A DNA stretch of 64,000 bases from Alphaproteobacteria bacterium. GTDB lineage: Bacteria > Pseudomonadota > Alphaproteobacteria > UBA6615. Shown piece after piece: positions 26,148-34,261 of the stretch (positions within the stretch are counted from its first letter, which is position 1; each line of letters begins with the position of its first letter). The stretch spans positions 62,001 through 126,000 of the forward strand of contig JAJFIX010000046.1 of assembly GCA_021774575.1 (NCBI GenBank), given 5' to 3'. Both the position numbers and the translations under genes were made by a program. The notes beneath the pieces were generated by a model, which saw only the letters and a list, made by a program, of their open reading frames with translations, did no database searches and was not told the DNA's origin.

Positions 26148-27417
26148 TGAGGTGGTCCCATTTTTCCGGACAATTTGGCAGCGTTGCTAAGGTGTATCGT
26201 TTTTGTTGATCATGCTGCCAAAGGCTCTTTCGTTTTTCTCCAATAACGATCGTCCGGTGTCTGGCCGTCAAGGACGGAATGTGGCCGGTCAGTATTGTAG
26301 AACTCCATCCATTCGTCGATGACGGTGCCGGCATGAAAGCCGTCGGTCAGTTCCTGAAGGTAGATGGCCTCGTATTTCAGAGACCGCCACAGGCGTTCAA
26401 TGAAGATATTGTCCGTGAACCGGCAACGCTCATCCATCGAGATGCGCACCCCAGCCTCCGATAGGGTCGTGATCCAGTCGGCGCTGGTGAACTGGGAGCC
26501 CTGATCGGTGTTCATGATCTCTGGGGGATCATATCGGGCCAGTGTCGATTGCAGGGCCTCCACCCAGAAGCCTGCATCCATGGTGTTTGACACACGCCAG
26601 GCCAGCACCTTGCGTGTCGCCCAGTCCATGATCGCGACCAGGTAGAGAAAGCCCCGCCGCACAGGGATATAGGTGATGTCGGCGCACCAGACCTGGTTTG
26701 CCTGGTTGATAGCAAGTTTGCGCAACAGATACGGATATATGCGGTGCTGCGGATGAGGCTGGCTGGTTTTCGGGCGCCGGTAAACCGCAGTCAAACCCAT
26801 CAGCCGCATCAATCGCCGCACCCGGTGACGGCCCACCGCAATGCCTTCGCGGCGCAGAGAGTGCACGATCTGGCGGCTGCCAAAGAACGTATACTTCGTG
26901 AACAGGGCGTCGGTCCTACGCATCAGCGCCAGGGTCGCGGCACTCTCGCCCACTGGCGCGGTATAGACCGACGACCGGCTGATCGACAGCAGTTCGCACT
27001 GGCGTGTCACGCTGGGCCCGCCGGCCTCCCGGCCAATCATCGCTTTGCGCGTTGACGTTGCCCCCGACAGGTACCCGGTTGAGAGACCGAGCCCGTGTGA
27101 CAAAAAATCGTTATCTACTGAAAGCTTGCCGATCTTGGCATGAAGCTCCTTGACCTCTGCCTCATGATCGTCATCCAGTCCGGCGCCTTCCCCAAATACC
27201 GAGCCCAGACCAGCCACCGCCTGCTTCTTCCACTGGCTCACCTGGTTCGGGTGAAGGTTATGCTTCGACCCGATCTCCTGGATCGTCCGGTCGCCACGCA
27301 GCGCCTCAAGCGCAACTTGCGCCTTGAAATGGCCTGTGAACTTACGTCGTCTCGTCATCATGTATCCTCCCCACGGATACACCTTGGCTCACTGTCCTGT
27401 TTCCCGGGACCACCTCA
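26148..27417 (-). mobile_element. Intact IS3-family insertion sequence (about 1270 bp)
   Basis: The element is bounded by perfect 12-bp terminal inverted repeats, TGAGGTGGTCCC at 26148-26159 and its complement at 27406-27417, with weaker similarity further in. It is flanked by the 4-bp target duplication TTAT (26144-26147 and 27418-27421), as in the IS407-type subgroup. It holds one transposase gene on the minus strand. The exact ends and duplication suggest recent insertion. Confidence 0.92.
26210..27361 (-). CDS. IS3-family transposase, OrfA and OrfB in one frame
   Basis: The 383-residue product joins an OrfA-like part to a complete OrfB. OrfA has the helix-turn-helix RDRTIQEIGSKHNLHPNQVS-like segment and the leucine-zipper stretch EVKELHAKIGKLSVDNDFLS. 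OrfB carries the DDE catalytic core: Asp in WCADITYIPV, Asp in NTDQGSQFTS, and Glu in FIERLWRSLKYE. IS3 elements usually need a -1 ribosomal frameshift between OrfA and OrfB; here the two are continuous. GGGGAGG lies 5 nt before the ATG at 27361. Confidence 0.93.
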   Translation of the reverse strand: MMTRRRKFTGHFKAQVALEALRGDRTIQEIGSKHNLHPNQVSQWKKQAVAGLGSVFGEGAGLDDDHEAEVKELHAKIGKLSVDNDFLSHGLGLSTGYLSGATSTRKAMIGREAGGPSVTRQCELLSISRSSVYTAPVGESAATLALMRRTDALFTKYTFFGSRQIVHSLRREGIAVGRHRVRRLMRLMGLTAVYRRPKTSQPHPQHRIYPYLLRKLAINQANQVWCADITYIPVRRGFLYLVAIMDWATRKVLAWRVSNTMDAGFWVEALQSTLARYDPPEIMNTDQGSQFTSADWITTLSEAGVRISMDERCRFTDNIFIERLWRSLKYEAIYLQELTDGFHAGTVIDEWMEFYNTDRPHSVLDGQTPDDRYWRKTKEPLAA

Positions 27418-27432
27418 TTATGAGTACGGACC

Positions 27433-29310
27433 CTAATATAGTTTCTGCCATATAGTTTCTGCCATATATATGGACCCACCTTCCGAAAGATGCCCCATAT
27501 CCCACGTAATTAGCTCCACGCCGTCCTCGTAAGGGATGGTAGCCAAACATTCGTTCCCTCGGCACAACTCCTCTATTGGCTTTATGTATTTAATCGAAAA
27601 TTCACTCAGAATTGCTTCCAAAAGCGAATCGGATTGGCGAATTTGTTCCATTCGTTCGGAATTTACGTACATGAATGACTGTATCAAACTTAAGGAATTA
27701 TCAGCAATCACAGCAGGCAAAGTCGGAAACCATTGTGGGATATTGCCGACAACAACAATTTTGGATTGTGGAGCGATATTCTGTATATGCAGAATAGTAC
27801 TCCTTAATGCATTCACGTAATTATCTGCATACCAATTCCACGCAGCATGTAAATAAATTGTATCAAAATTTCTTGTCTCAATTATTCCAAGTATATGGTC
27901 ATTTATACTTCTACAGTGTGGCCGAACTGGGAGGTCCATGCCTATTACCGGTGGGCAGGCGCTTGCCGTAAGTTGCGTAACAGGTGGAAATACCTTTATC
28001 ATTCCAACTGACATTGCCGCAGCAAATGAATCCCCCCATACTAGAGCACCGCCTTCCTCGCTCGCAAAACAAGAAGCATCAAACTCGCTATAGTCCTGAT
28101 CTGCGTTGAGGAAACAACTATTTGTTCTATATATGATTCCAGTGCTATATCTGGGCGCGCCAACTATCTTCAGTTGAGTTGCGTTGTATCGGTATTCGTA
28201 TCCATTGCTCGTATGCCCCGATACGCCGAACCCAGCGAAAACGCATGCAATGGATGAAAAACCGACAAAAACAGATCGTTTTCGCAAAAAGCTGCGGTTT
28301 CTAAATGGTGTCTCCACGAACCGCCAGCTGACGTATGCGAGTAATATTGTCAGAAGACACAAAAAAGCCACCAAAACAGAAGATGGCTCAGGTGAAAATT
28401 TATATTTGGCAAATGCAAACAGGGGATAATGCCAAAGATAAGCACTGTAGCTTATTAGCCCGATACCGACCGCCAATCGATTACTTAGTATCCTGTATGC
28501 TATAGTACCGGGTTGTGTGTATAGAATAACAAGTGCGGCACCAACCGTCGGGGCAAGCGCATAAAGACTTGGAAACGGTGTTTGTTTGTCAAACCAAATA
28601 ATGGAACACACAATAAGTCCAATTCCAAGAGAGCTTAATATTTTATTTATCTTACTGGAAACCTGCTTTGGCTTGAAGTAGTTGAAATAAAAAGCAATAA
28701 AGGAACCAATCAGTAGCTCCCAACTACGGGTTGGGAGAAGATAAAAATTGGCTGATGGGTGACTATATGCACTCAAATGTGCCGCGCCCAGACTGATTAA
28801 AGCGCATACAATAAGCGCAGAAAGCAACCACCGCTTTCCCAATCTCCAAGTGAACATTAGAAATAAAGGGAAGAAGATGTAATATTGCTCTTCTACAGCC
28901 AAACTCCACGTATGAAGTAGAGGTTTGAGTTCGGCGGCAGCATCAAAGTATCCGCTTTCATGCCAAAACAATATATTTGATGAAAAAGTCGAAATGGCGA
29001 TAATACTTTGTGCAAAATCCTTCATATTATTGGGTATGAACCATAGCCACGCAAATGGGATACACACAGCGGTTACAAAGAATAGCGCGGGCAATATCCT
29101 GCGTGCTCTTCGCTCATAGAAATTTAATAGGCTGAATTTTTCTTCATCCATTTCTGAAAGAATGATAGATGTGATGAGGTATCCGCTAATAACAAAAAAA
29201 ACGTCTACACCAACAAAACCGCCAGCAAATATATCAAGACTAGCGTGATATAGTATTACCGGGATAACGGCGAGAGCTCGTAATCCATCTATTTCTGCTC
29301 GATAACGCAT
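27433..29310 (-). CDS. Acyltransferase 3 (OafA/YrhL-like) with C-terminal SGNH domain
   Basis: The 625-residue membrane protein O-acetylates or otherwise acylates a surface polysaccharide. Residues 1-340 form the acyltransferase-3 domain with about ten spans and the motifs YRAEIDGLRALAV, FFVISGYLI and TWSLAVEEQYY. Residues about 380-625 form a periplasmic SGNH-like domain (GGALVWGDSFAAA with the nucleophile Ser, then WDMGHLSEGG near the end). The gene is clearly more AT-rich than its neighbours, with many ATA/TTA/AAA codons, suggesting horizontal transfer. A 14-bp tandem duplication forms its last codons, so the C-terminus may differ from relatives. Confidence 0.92.
   Translation of the reverse strand: MRYRAEIDGLRALAVIPVILYHASLDIFAGGFVGVDVFFVISGYLITSIILSEMDEEKFSLLNFYERRARRILPALFFVTAVCIPFAWLWFIPNNMKDFAQSIIAISTFSSNILFWHESGYFDAAAELKPLLHTWSLAVEEQYYIFFPLFLMFTWRLGKRWLLSALIVCALISLGAAHLSAYSHPSANFYLLPTRSWELLIGSFIAFYFNYFKPKQVSSKINKILSSLGIGLIVCSIIWFDKQTPFPSLYALAPTVGAALVILYTQPGTIAYRILSNRLAVGIGLISYSAYLWHYPLFAFAKYKFSPEPSSVLVAFLCLLTILLAYVSWRFVETPFRNRSFLRKRSVFVGFSSIACVFAGFGVSGHTSNGYEYRYNATQLKIVGAPRYSTGIIYRTNSCFLNADQDYSEFDASCFASEEGGALVWGDSFAAAMSVGMIKVFPPVTQLTASACPPVIGMDLPVRPHCRSINDHILGIIETRNFDTIYLHAAWNWYADNYVNALRSTILHIQNIAPQSKIVVVGNIPQWFPTLPAVIADNSLSLIQSFMYVNSERMEQIRQSDSLLEAILSEFSIKYIKPIEELCRGNECLATIPYEDGVELITWDMGHLSEGGSIYMAETIWQKLY
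27437..27464. repeat. Exact 14-bp tandem duplication at the acyltransferase 3' end
   Basis: TATAGTTTCTGCCA is repeated exactly at 27437-27450 and 27451-27464. It spans the final nine or so codons and ends 2 nt before the stop. Because 14 is not a multiple of three, it sets the reading frame that reaches the current stop. Confidence 0.9.
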
Positions 29311-29402
29311 GGAATTCCTTATTGTACAACGACAGTGGTTGTGACGTGAGACCCAAGATCCTACGGTAATTCCCCCATTTTTAATGGGGTTGGCCAGTAG
29401 AA

Positions 29403-30086
29403 CTACGCGGCCATTTTAAGTTTCATAGCGGGAGTGATCCCACAATGCCCATGTTGGGCCGATCGTTATTGTAAGTCCACAACCATGCTGTTGCCTGGTC
29501 CTGCGCCTCTTCTATCGTTTCGAAGATGTTTTGAGCCAACCATTCGCCTCGAGCAGTACGGATGAAGTCGTCGCGGCTGAAGGTGGCATCTTGGCGTTGG
29601 CTCTTGTCCCAGATCGGGATGTAAGGTGTGATGTCACGATCGACCAACCAACCCAGCATTGCGCCGGTGCCGTAGGAGACGTCGCCCGCGATGCGTTTAG
29701 GCTTGAGGGCAAAGCGTTCTTCCACCCGGTCGATCATCACCTCGGTGGCATCGACCTCCTTGGAGATACGCGTCGGCGTCGCCTCAACATTGAGGCGGCC
29801 ATGTCGATTGACCGAGAAGGTCGAGTGATCGGGAACCCCATCTTCGAGATCCAGGCGGCAGAACCAGCGATACGCCAGGTCGAGTTCAACCTCCTGGCAC
29901 AAGCGCCGCTCGGACCGGATCGACCGACGGACGGCCCGTGTCACTATAGTGAGGTCGCAGTTCCGAACGCAGCCAACTCAGATCTAGAGCCGCGTCGATC
30001 TTGCGCAACAAATGATCGGGCGGAACACGATCATCGAGATCAAACTCGTAAAAAAGACGATCTTGCTGTCCAACCGGTGCGCCCAT
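29403..30086 (-). pseudogene. Mosaic transposase remnant: deleted IS1182-family gene fused to IS3 OrfB tail
   Basis: From an ATG at 30086 the frame reads an IS1182-type N-terminus (GQQDRLFYEFDLDDRVPPDH) to GRPSVDP. It then shifts frame at CGGATC (29916-29921) into IRSERRLCQEVELDLAYRWF, so a short segment is missing. After NRHGR (about 29790) it jumps to VEATPTR, skipping over 100 residues of the usual IS1182 protein. At about 29563, after TFSRDDF, it changes to an IS3-type OrfB end (EWLAQNIFETIEEAQDQATA, then LWTYNNDRPNMGI). One missing base near 29425 shifts that tail out of its expected GGITPAMKL ending, whose stop would be at 29403. No function is expected. Confidence 0.85.
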
Positions 30087-30195
30087 CGTCGAACCAACCC
30101 TCCCGCTGAAAACGATGGAATTAGAGAATCACGACAAGCCGAGCCTAACGAAAGACTTTTCAACACCTTCAGTCATAAGCGGAACTTGGTTTTAA

Positions 30196-30597
30196 TTACG
30201 TTTGTCTGTCTGTCGAACCCGCCATGAGTTTTTGAGCAATCACCATGAGTGCAAGCATGACAACCGGTGGTACGGTCATGAAGACAAACTCTGGAAACGA
30301 GCCGTCGACAATATAACCGACTAGGCGCCCAAAAATGGCCGCCACCAAACTTATGACGCCGACGAGAATATAGTCAAAATTGGCTTTGATAGCGCCCAGC
30401 AGGACGCTTGCCCAGATTGCAAATATTGCCCCGCCCAATAGGGCGCGGATACTCGAAAGTTCGGCCATAGATTCCAGAGATCCAAGCAACATGTGATCAA
30501 GTATGCTGGTTGGGCTAAGCATTACTATCAAGCCGTTTCCAATAAAGAACAGGGCGATGAGCCCAAAAATACCGCGGCCTATATTTGTCTTTGTCAT
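30196..30597 (-). CDS. Small four-span membrane protein, DUF4345-like
   Basis: The ATG at 30597 gives a 133-residue hydrophobic protein with four predicted helices (IFGLIALFFIGNGLIVML; ALLGGAIFAIWASVLLGAI; YILVGVISLVAAIFGRLVGY; FVFMTVPPVVMLALMVIAQ). The pattern, with PTSILDHMLLGS after helix 1, resembles the DUF4345 family of unknown function. It is divergent from the WYL regulator, and the shared promoter region holds a perfect inverted repeat, so that regulator is its likely controller. Confidence 0.65.
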   Translation of the reverse strand: MTKTNIGRGIFGLIALFFIGNGLIVMLSPTSILDHMLLGSLESMAELSSIRALLGGAIFAIWASVLLGAIKANFDYILVGVISLVAAIFGRLVGYIVDGSFPEFVFMTVPPVVMLALMVIAQKLMAGSTDRQT

Positions 30598-30733
30598 AAA
30601 AATCTCCGATTCAAGCTGGCTGACATTCCCCGTATGGCTTGCCTTCCGCGAGGTCAAGGGCAACGAACTTGCGATTACAGGAAATTCCTGCCCCAGTTAC
30701 TCGTGGGTTGCTATCCCTTCCAATAAGCTTGCC

Positions 30734-30757
30734 CTACTGCCACCGTTATGGCAGTAG
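30734..30757. promoter_or_regulatory. Perfect 8-bp inverted repeat, candidate operator
   Basis: CTACTGCC (30734-30741) and GGCAGTAG (30750-30757) are separated by 8 bp. They lie in the divergent promoter region, 20 bp before the WYL regulator start and just upstream of its AGGAGAGAG ribosome binding site. The two-turn geometry suits a dimeric helix-turn-helix regulator. An RNA hairpin affecting translation is the alternative. Confidence 0.5.
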
Positions 30758-30777
30758 TGTGGCAGCAGGAGAGAGAA

Positions 30778-31470
30778 ATGCGTCGCACCGAACGGCTGTT
30801 CCAGATTATTCAAATACTGCGATCAACCCGATCACCGATCACAGGGAAAGAACTCGCAGATGAGCTGGAAATATCCATTCGCACGCTCTACCGCGATATG
30901 GCGGAACTGGCAGCGCAGCGAATACCCATCACCGGAGAGGCCGGGATGGGCTACGTGCTGGACGACGGATACGACATGCCCCCATTGATGCTCACGGCGG
31001 ATGAACTGGAGGCCGCGGCCTTGGGCGCGGCATGGGTAGCCTCCGAAGCCGACCCCTCATTGGCGCGCGCCGCGAGGGATTTGGTGTCAAAATTGTCCGA
31101 GGCAATCCCAAAAGAGCTTCGACCCATCGTATTGGACGCGAGTTCCAAGCCCATTCGGACACGGGCCAAGGTCTTAGAACGCTTTGACGGCGCATTGCTG
31201 CGGCACGCCATTCGAGAACGCTACCGTCTTCAACTGACTTACACGGATCGGGACGAGAACACGACAGACCGAATTGTCTGGCCTCTGCTGATCGCCTTTC
31301 TGGATCGAAACCGGTATCTCGTCGGTTGGTGCGAGATGCGGGAAGACTACCGGCACTTTAAAACCGACCGCGTGAAAGAGCTGAAGGTTCTCGGCCAAAA
31401 GTATCCGGGACGTCGGGCGGCATTGATCAAAGACTGGGAGGAGACGACAGTGAAACGAATGCATTGCTGA
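30778..31470 (+). CDS. YafY-type transcriptional regulator (HTH-11 plus WYL domain)
   Basis: The 230-residue protein starts MRRTERLFQIIQILR with an N-terminal winged helix (SPITGKELADELEISIRTLYRD, residues 18-40). It ends in a WYL ligand-sensing domain (IVWPLLIAFLDRNRYLVGWCEM, then DYRHFKTDRVKEL, residues about 140-215). Such proteins control nearby genes in response to unknown small molecules or nucleic acid. The ATG at 30778 has a strong AGGAGAGAG; an ATG 30 nt upstream overlaps the inverted repeat and is less likely. Confidence 0.9.
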   Translation: MRRTERLFQIIQILRSTRSPITGKELADELEISIRTLYRDMAELAAQRIPITGEAGMGYVLDDGYDMPPLMLTADELEAAALGAAWVASEADPSLARAARDLVSKLSEAIPKELRPIVLDASSKPIRTRAKVLERFDGALLRHAIRERYRLQLTYTDRDENTTDRIVWPLLIAFLDRNRYLVGWCEMREDYRHFKTDRVKELKVLGQKYPGRRAALIKDWEETTVKRMHC

Positions 31471-31637
31471 CATTCGCCGCACGTCAATAAATTTTTCAGG
31501 GGCGGGCGCCCAATAAATTATCGCGTAATGTATCTTATGGAAACCGCTGACCAGCCAATCTACTCGTGGCGGTATGTGGTTGGAGTTTGGCGTGTTCTCC
31601 GGACATTTGCGGCTGCAAATTGTCCATACCAAATAAT

Positions 31638-32645
31638 TCACTCAACCCTTGCCCGTCCGATCGTATTAGCATCCGTGCCAAACCAGACCGTTCCCGTCGG
31701 CTGGTGGTAATTCATGTGGCGCACGGACCCGGCGCCCGAGGGTATTGCGGCTGACCCTAAAAATTCCTCCGATGCGGTATCGAAGCCGACAAATAAATTT
31801 GGGCTTGGGCCGGTTTCGACGAACCATATTTGGTCGCTTACATCGACTTCCATGCCGTAGGGGCGGGCGCGGCAGCCCGACGGCATGGGCCATTCCGTGA
31901 TTGTGTTGGACGTTGGGTCTAGGACACCGAGCTGACCTTCGGCAAAATCTACGTACCAGATTTTGCCGTCGCTGGTAGCGGCGAGGCGGCGGGGGCGGGC
32001 GTTGGGACGGGGGAGCTGGTGCTCGGTTAACGTCATGGTTGCTGGGTCGATCGAGGCGAGTTTCGAGGTGCCGAACAGGGCGGACCAGATGACGCCATTG
32101 GGGGCCTCGATGATGCCGTAGGGGCGCGCGCGGGCGGTTGGGACCGCGATCAATTCGATGTCGAGGGTCGTTGTATCGAGGTGACCGATGAAATTGCCGC
32201 CCTGGACGGTGAACCAGATATCGCCACGCGCATCAAAAATCAGCGTGTGCGGGTCGCGGGCGGCCGTGTCCGGCATTGCGATTTTAGTGATAGCGTCGGT
32301 CGCTGGGTCATAGATCCCGATATAGGATTTCAAATTGCCGGCAAACCAGACCCGTCCATCGTCGCCGACGATCAGATTATGGGGGCCGGTGCCGGGCTCT
32401 ATCTCGACCCGGATCATTTCGCCGGTGCTTGGGGTCAGGCGGCCAAGATAATCGCCGCCTTGGCCGACGAACCAAATGGCGTCACCGGATGGGGCGCCGG
32501 ATTGGACGAATGGGTCTCGCGGTCGGGTGCCGGGCCAGGGAACAGTCCATTCGCGAATATCGTAGTCGGATGCCGATTGGGGCATCGCTTGTTGCGTCGC
32601 CAAAAATCCGGCGCCGATCAAGATGATGAGACGAACTATTCGCAT
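31638..32645 (-). CDS. Exported Vgb-like (streptogramin-lyase-type) beta-propeller protein
   Basis: The 335-residue protein has a signal peptide (RLIILIGAGFLATQQAMPQS) and six or seven repeats with the W-F/Y-V-D/E pattern of Vgb propellers (GDAIWFVGQGGDYLGRL, GRVWFAGNLKSYIGIYDP, GDIWFTVQGGNFIGHLD, and so on). The family includes virginiamycin B lyase, but most members are unstudied environmental proteins. Resistance should not be inferred. The ATG at 32645 is preceded by AGAAGG. It is divergent from the TPR gene pair. Confidence 0.85.
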   Translation of the reverse strand: MRIVRLIILIGAGFLATQQAMPQSASDYDIREWTVPWPGTRPRDPFVQSGAPSGDAIWFVGQGGDYLGRLTPSTGEMIRVEIEPGTGPHNLIVGDDGRVWFAGNLKSYIGIYDPATDAITKIAMPDTAARDPHTLIFDARGDIWFTVQGGNFIGHLDTTTLDIELIAVPTARARPYGIIEAPNGVIWSALFGTSKLASIDPATMTLTEHQLPRPNARPRRLAATSDGKIWYVDFAEGQLGVLDPTSNTITEWPMPSGCRARPYGMEVDVSDQIWFVETGPSPNLFVGFDTASEEFLGSAAIPSGAGSVRHMNYHQPTGTVWFGTDANTIGRARVE

Positions 32646-32721
32646 TTTTTTGATCTGCCTTCTTTCATTCCACACCATGTTGGCCATAAATTTGCCATAA
32701 GGGAACGGCAAAACATAGATC

Positions 32722-33438
32722 ATGAAAAACTCTATACAAAGAATTTGGCGCGGCCCGTCTGTGGTCTTTGTGCTGGTGGCTGGGCTGGGGCTGGCGATAC
32801 CTTTGGCATCGGCGGCGGCGCAGAGCTGCGCGACCCGGCTCGATGTCGGGCAGGCGGCGGCTTTAGCCGGGGATTTGGCCGTGGCGGAGGCGGCGTTCAC
32901 CGGTGCGGCGGCCCAGGCCGAGGTGGACGGCATGCCCGATTGCCGGGCCGAGGCCCTGGCTGAATTATCGCGAACCCTGGAGTCGGCTGGGCGGATTGAG
33001 GCGGCGGCAACGGTGCTGGAAGACCGGTTGGCGGTGCGTCGGAGCGATCTCGAGCTGAGCCGGTCCGACTTGGCCTTGGACCTCTATAGTGCGGCCGGTT
33101 TTTACATGGAACATGGGCAACCAAATGAAGCGGCAACCCATCTCGAAGCCGTGCTACTGGTTGATATAGGTGTCTTTGGGCCCGAGCATCCGCTGATCGG
33201 CGACGGCCTGCTTTTTCTCGCGCTGCTCTATGAGGAGGCGGGCCGGGTCGTCGATGCAAGGCGATCCTATGAGGGCGCGCTGTTGGTCTATGAGAAAATT
33301 TTCCCTGCCGACCATGCGGATTTGGGCCGGGCGTTGAGCGGCTATGCGGCCCTGCTGGCGCAAATCGGTGAAGTCGAACTGGCGGCAGATTTTGCTGCGC
33401 GGGCGGCGGCGACAAATTTCGTTCAGGCCGAGGAATGA
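32722..33438 (+). CDS. Exported TPR protein, first of a tandem pair
   Basis: The 238-residue protein has a signal peptide (VVFVLVAGLGLAIPLASAAA). About four TPR-like repeats of the kinesin-light-chain type include the motif VFGPEHPLIGDGLLFLALLY followed by EEAGRVVDARRSYEGALLVY. It is a periplasmic scaffold of unknown partner. The next gene is a clear paralog and overlaps its stop by 4 nt (ATGA), so they are translated together. Confidence 0.85.
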   Translation: MKNSIQRIWRGPSVVFVLVAGLGLAIPLASAAAQSCATRLDVGQAAALAGDLAVAEAAFTGAAAQAEVDGMPDCRAEALAELSRTLESAGRIEAAATVLEDRLAVRRSDLELSRSDLALDLYSAAGFYMEHGQPNEAATHLEAVLLVDIGVFGPEHPLIGDGLLFLALLYEEAGRVVDARRSYEGALLVYEKIFPADHADLGRALSGYAALLAQIGEVELAADFAARAAATNFVQAEE

Positions 33439-34136
33439 ATATGCGCCAGATATTTACCGGGTTGGCAACGGCCGTCATATGCGCCGCATCGCTGTCGGTG
33501 GTTATCGGGTCGGCGCGTGCCGACGTCGCAGCTTGTATGGAGGCCCTGCAATCGGGGGTCGCTGCGGTTGAAGACGGCGCGTTGGGCCGGGCGGAGGGAA
33601 TTTATCTCTCTGGCATAGGAGCGGGGGCGGATGATCCGCGAGCGGATGCTTGTTTGATCGAGGTTTACGAGGCGCTCGCGGCTCTTTATGCGGGGCAGGG
33701 CAGGTTGGCCGAAGAAGCCAAAATCGTCGAGGCGCGCTTGGCCCTAAGGCGTGAGGTGTTGGGGGAAGATGACCCCGACCTGATGGTCGAGGCTCACGAT
33801 CTCGCCGGTCTCTATCTGGAATTACGTCGGCCGGCATTGGCTGCACCCTATATGGAAGACGTTCTGGTTTTCGATATCGAGCGATTTGGTCCCGAAAGCC
33901 CGACCGTTGCCGACGCACATTTGTTTATTGGGATTTTGTATGAGGATGCGGGTGATCTTGTTGCGGCATCCAGTTTCTACGGTCGGGCCTTGGCGATTTA
34001 TTCAGGCTTTCTGCCGTCCTGCCATCCTGATTTGACCCGGGTGCAGGTCGGTTATGCCGCTATCTTGGCCCAGCTTGGCAAAGATGAAAAGGCGACGGCA
34101 ATAGAGGCGCAAGCCGCCGCAACTTGCCGGGAATAG
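33435..34136 (+). CDS. Exported TPR protein, second of a tandem pair
   Basis: This 233-residue paralog of the preceding gene shares the signal-peptide layout (VICAASLSVVIGSARA), an early Cys, and the block RFGPESPTVADAHLFIGILY / EDAGDLVAASSFYGRALAIY that aligns with the upstream copy. The two probably arose by tandem duplication and may form a complex. Function is unknown. Confidence 0.85.
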   Translation: MNMRQIFTGLATAVICAASLSVVIGSARADVAACMEALQSGVAAVEDGALGRAEGIYLSGIGAGADDPRADACLIEVYEALAALYAGQGRLAEEAKIVEARLALRREVLGEDDPDLMVEAHDLAGLYLELRRPALAAPYMEDVLVFDIERFGPESPTVADAHLFIGILYEDAGDLVAASSFYGRALAIYSGFLPSCHPDLTRVQVGYAAILAQLGKDEKATAIEAQAAATCRE

Positions 34137-34261
34137 CGAACGTGGGAATTGAGAACCCCATTCACCCCTGGCGATGGCTCGCCTGGCGGGCTAATCTGGG
34201 CCGCATAACCTGACCTGGGTCCTATCAGAATCATTCCAGCCCTATGGGGAGAGCGCCGCTC

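Noticed and set aside
26080-30200. A tRNA-Ser 3'-end repeat that would mark an integrated element (attL/attR)
   Set aside because: I looked for TTCGAATCCCACCCCATCC downstream to the end of the accessory region and found no convincing copy, and no integrase is present.
31638-32645. Streptogramin resistance by virginiamycin B lyase
   Set aside because: The propeller family is broad and mostly unrelated to resistance; the protein has a signal peptide and no resistance context.
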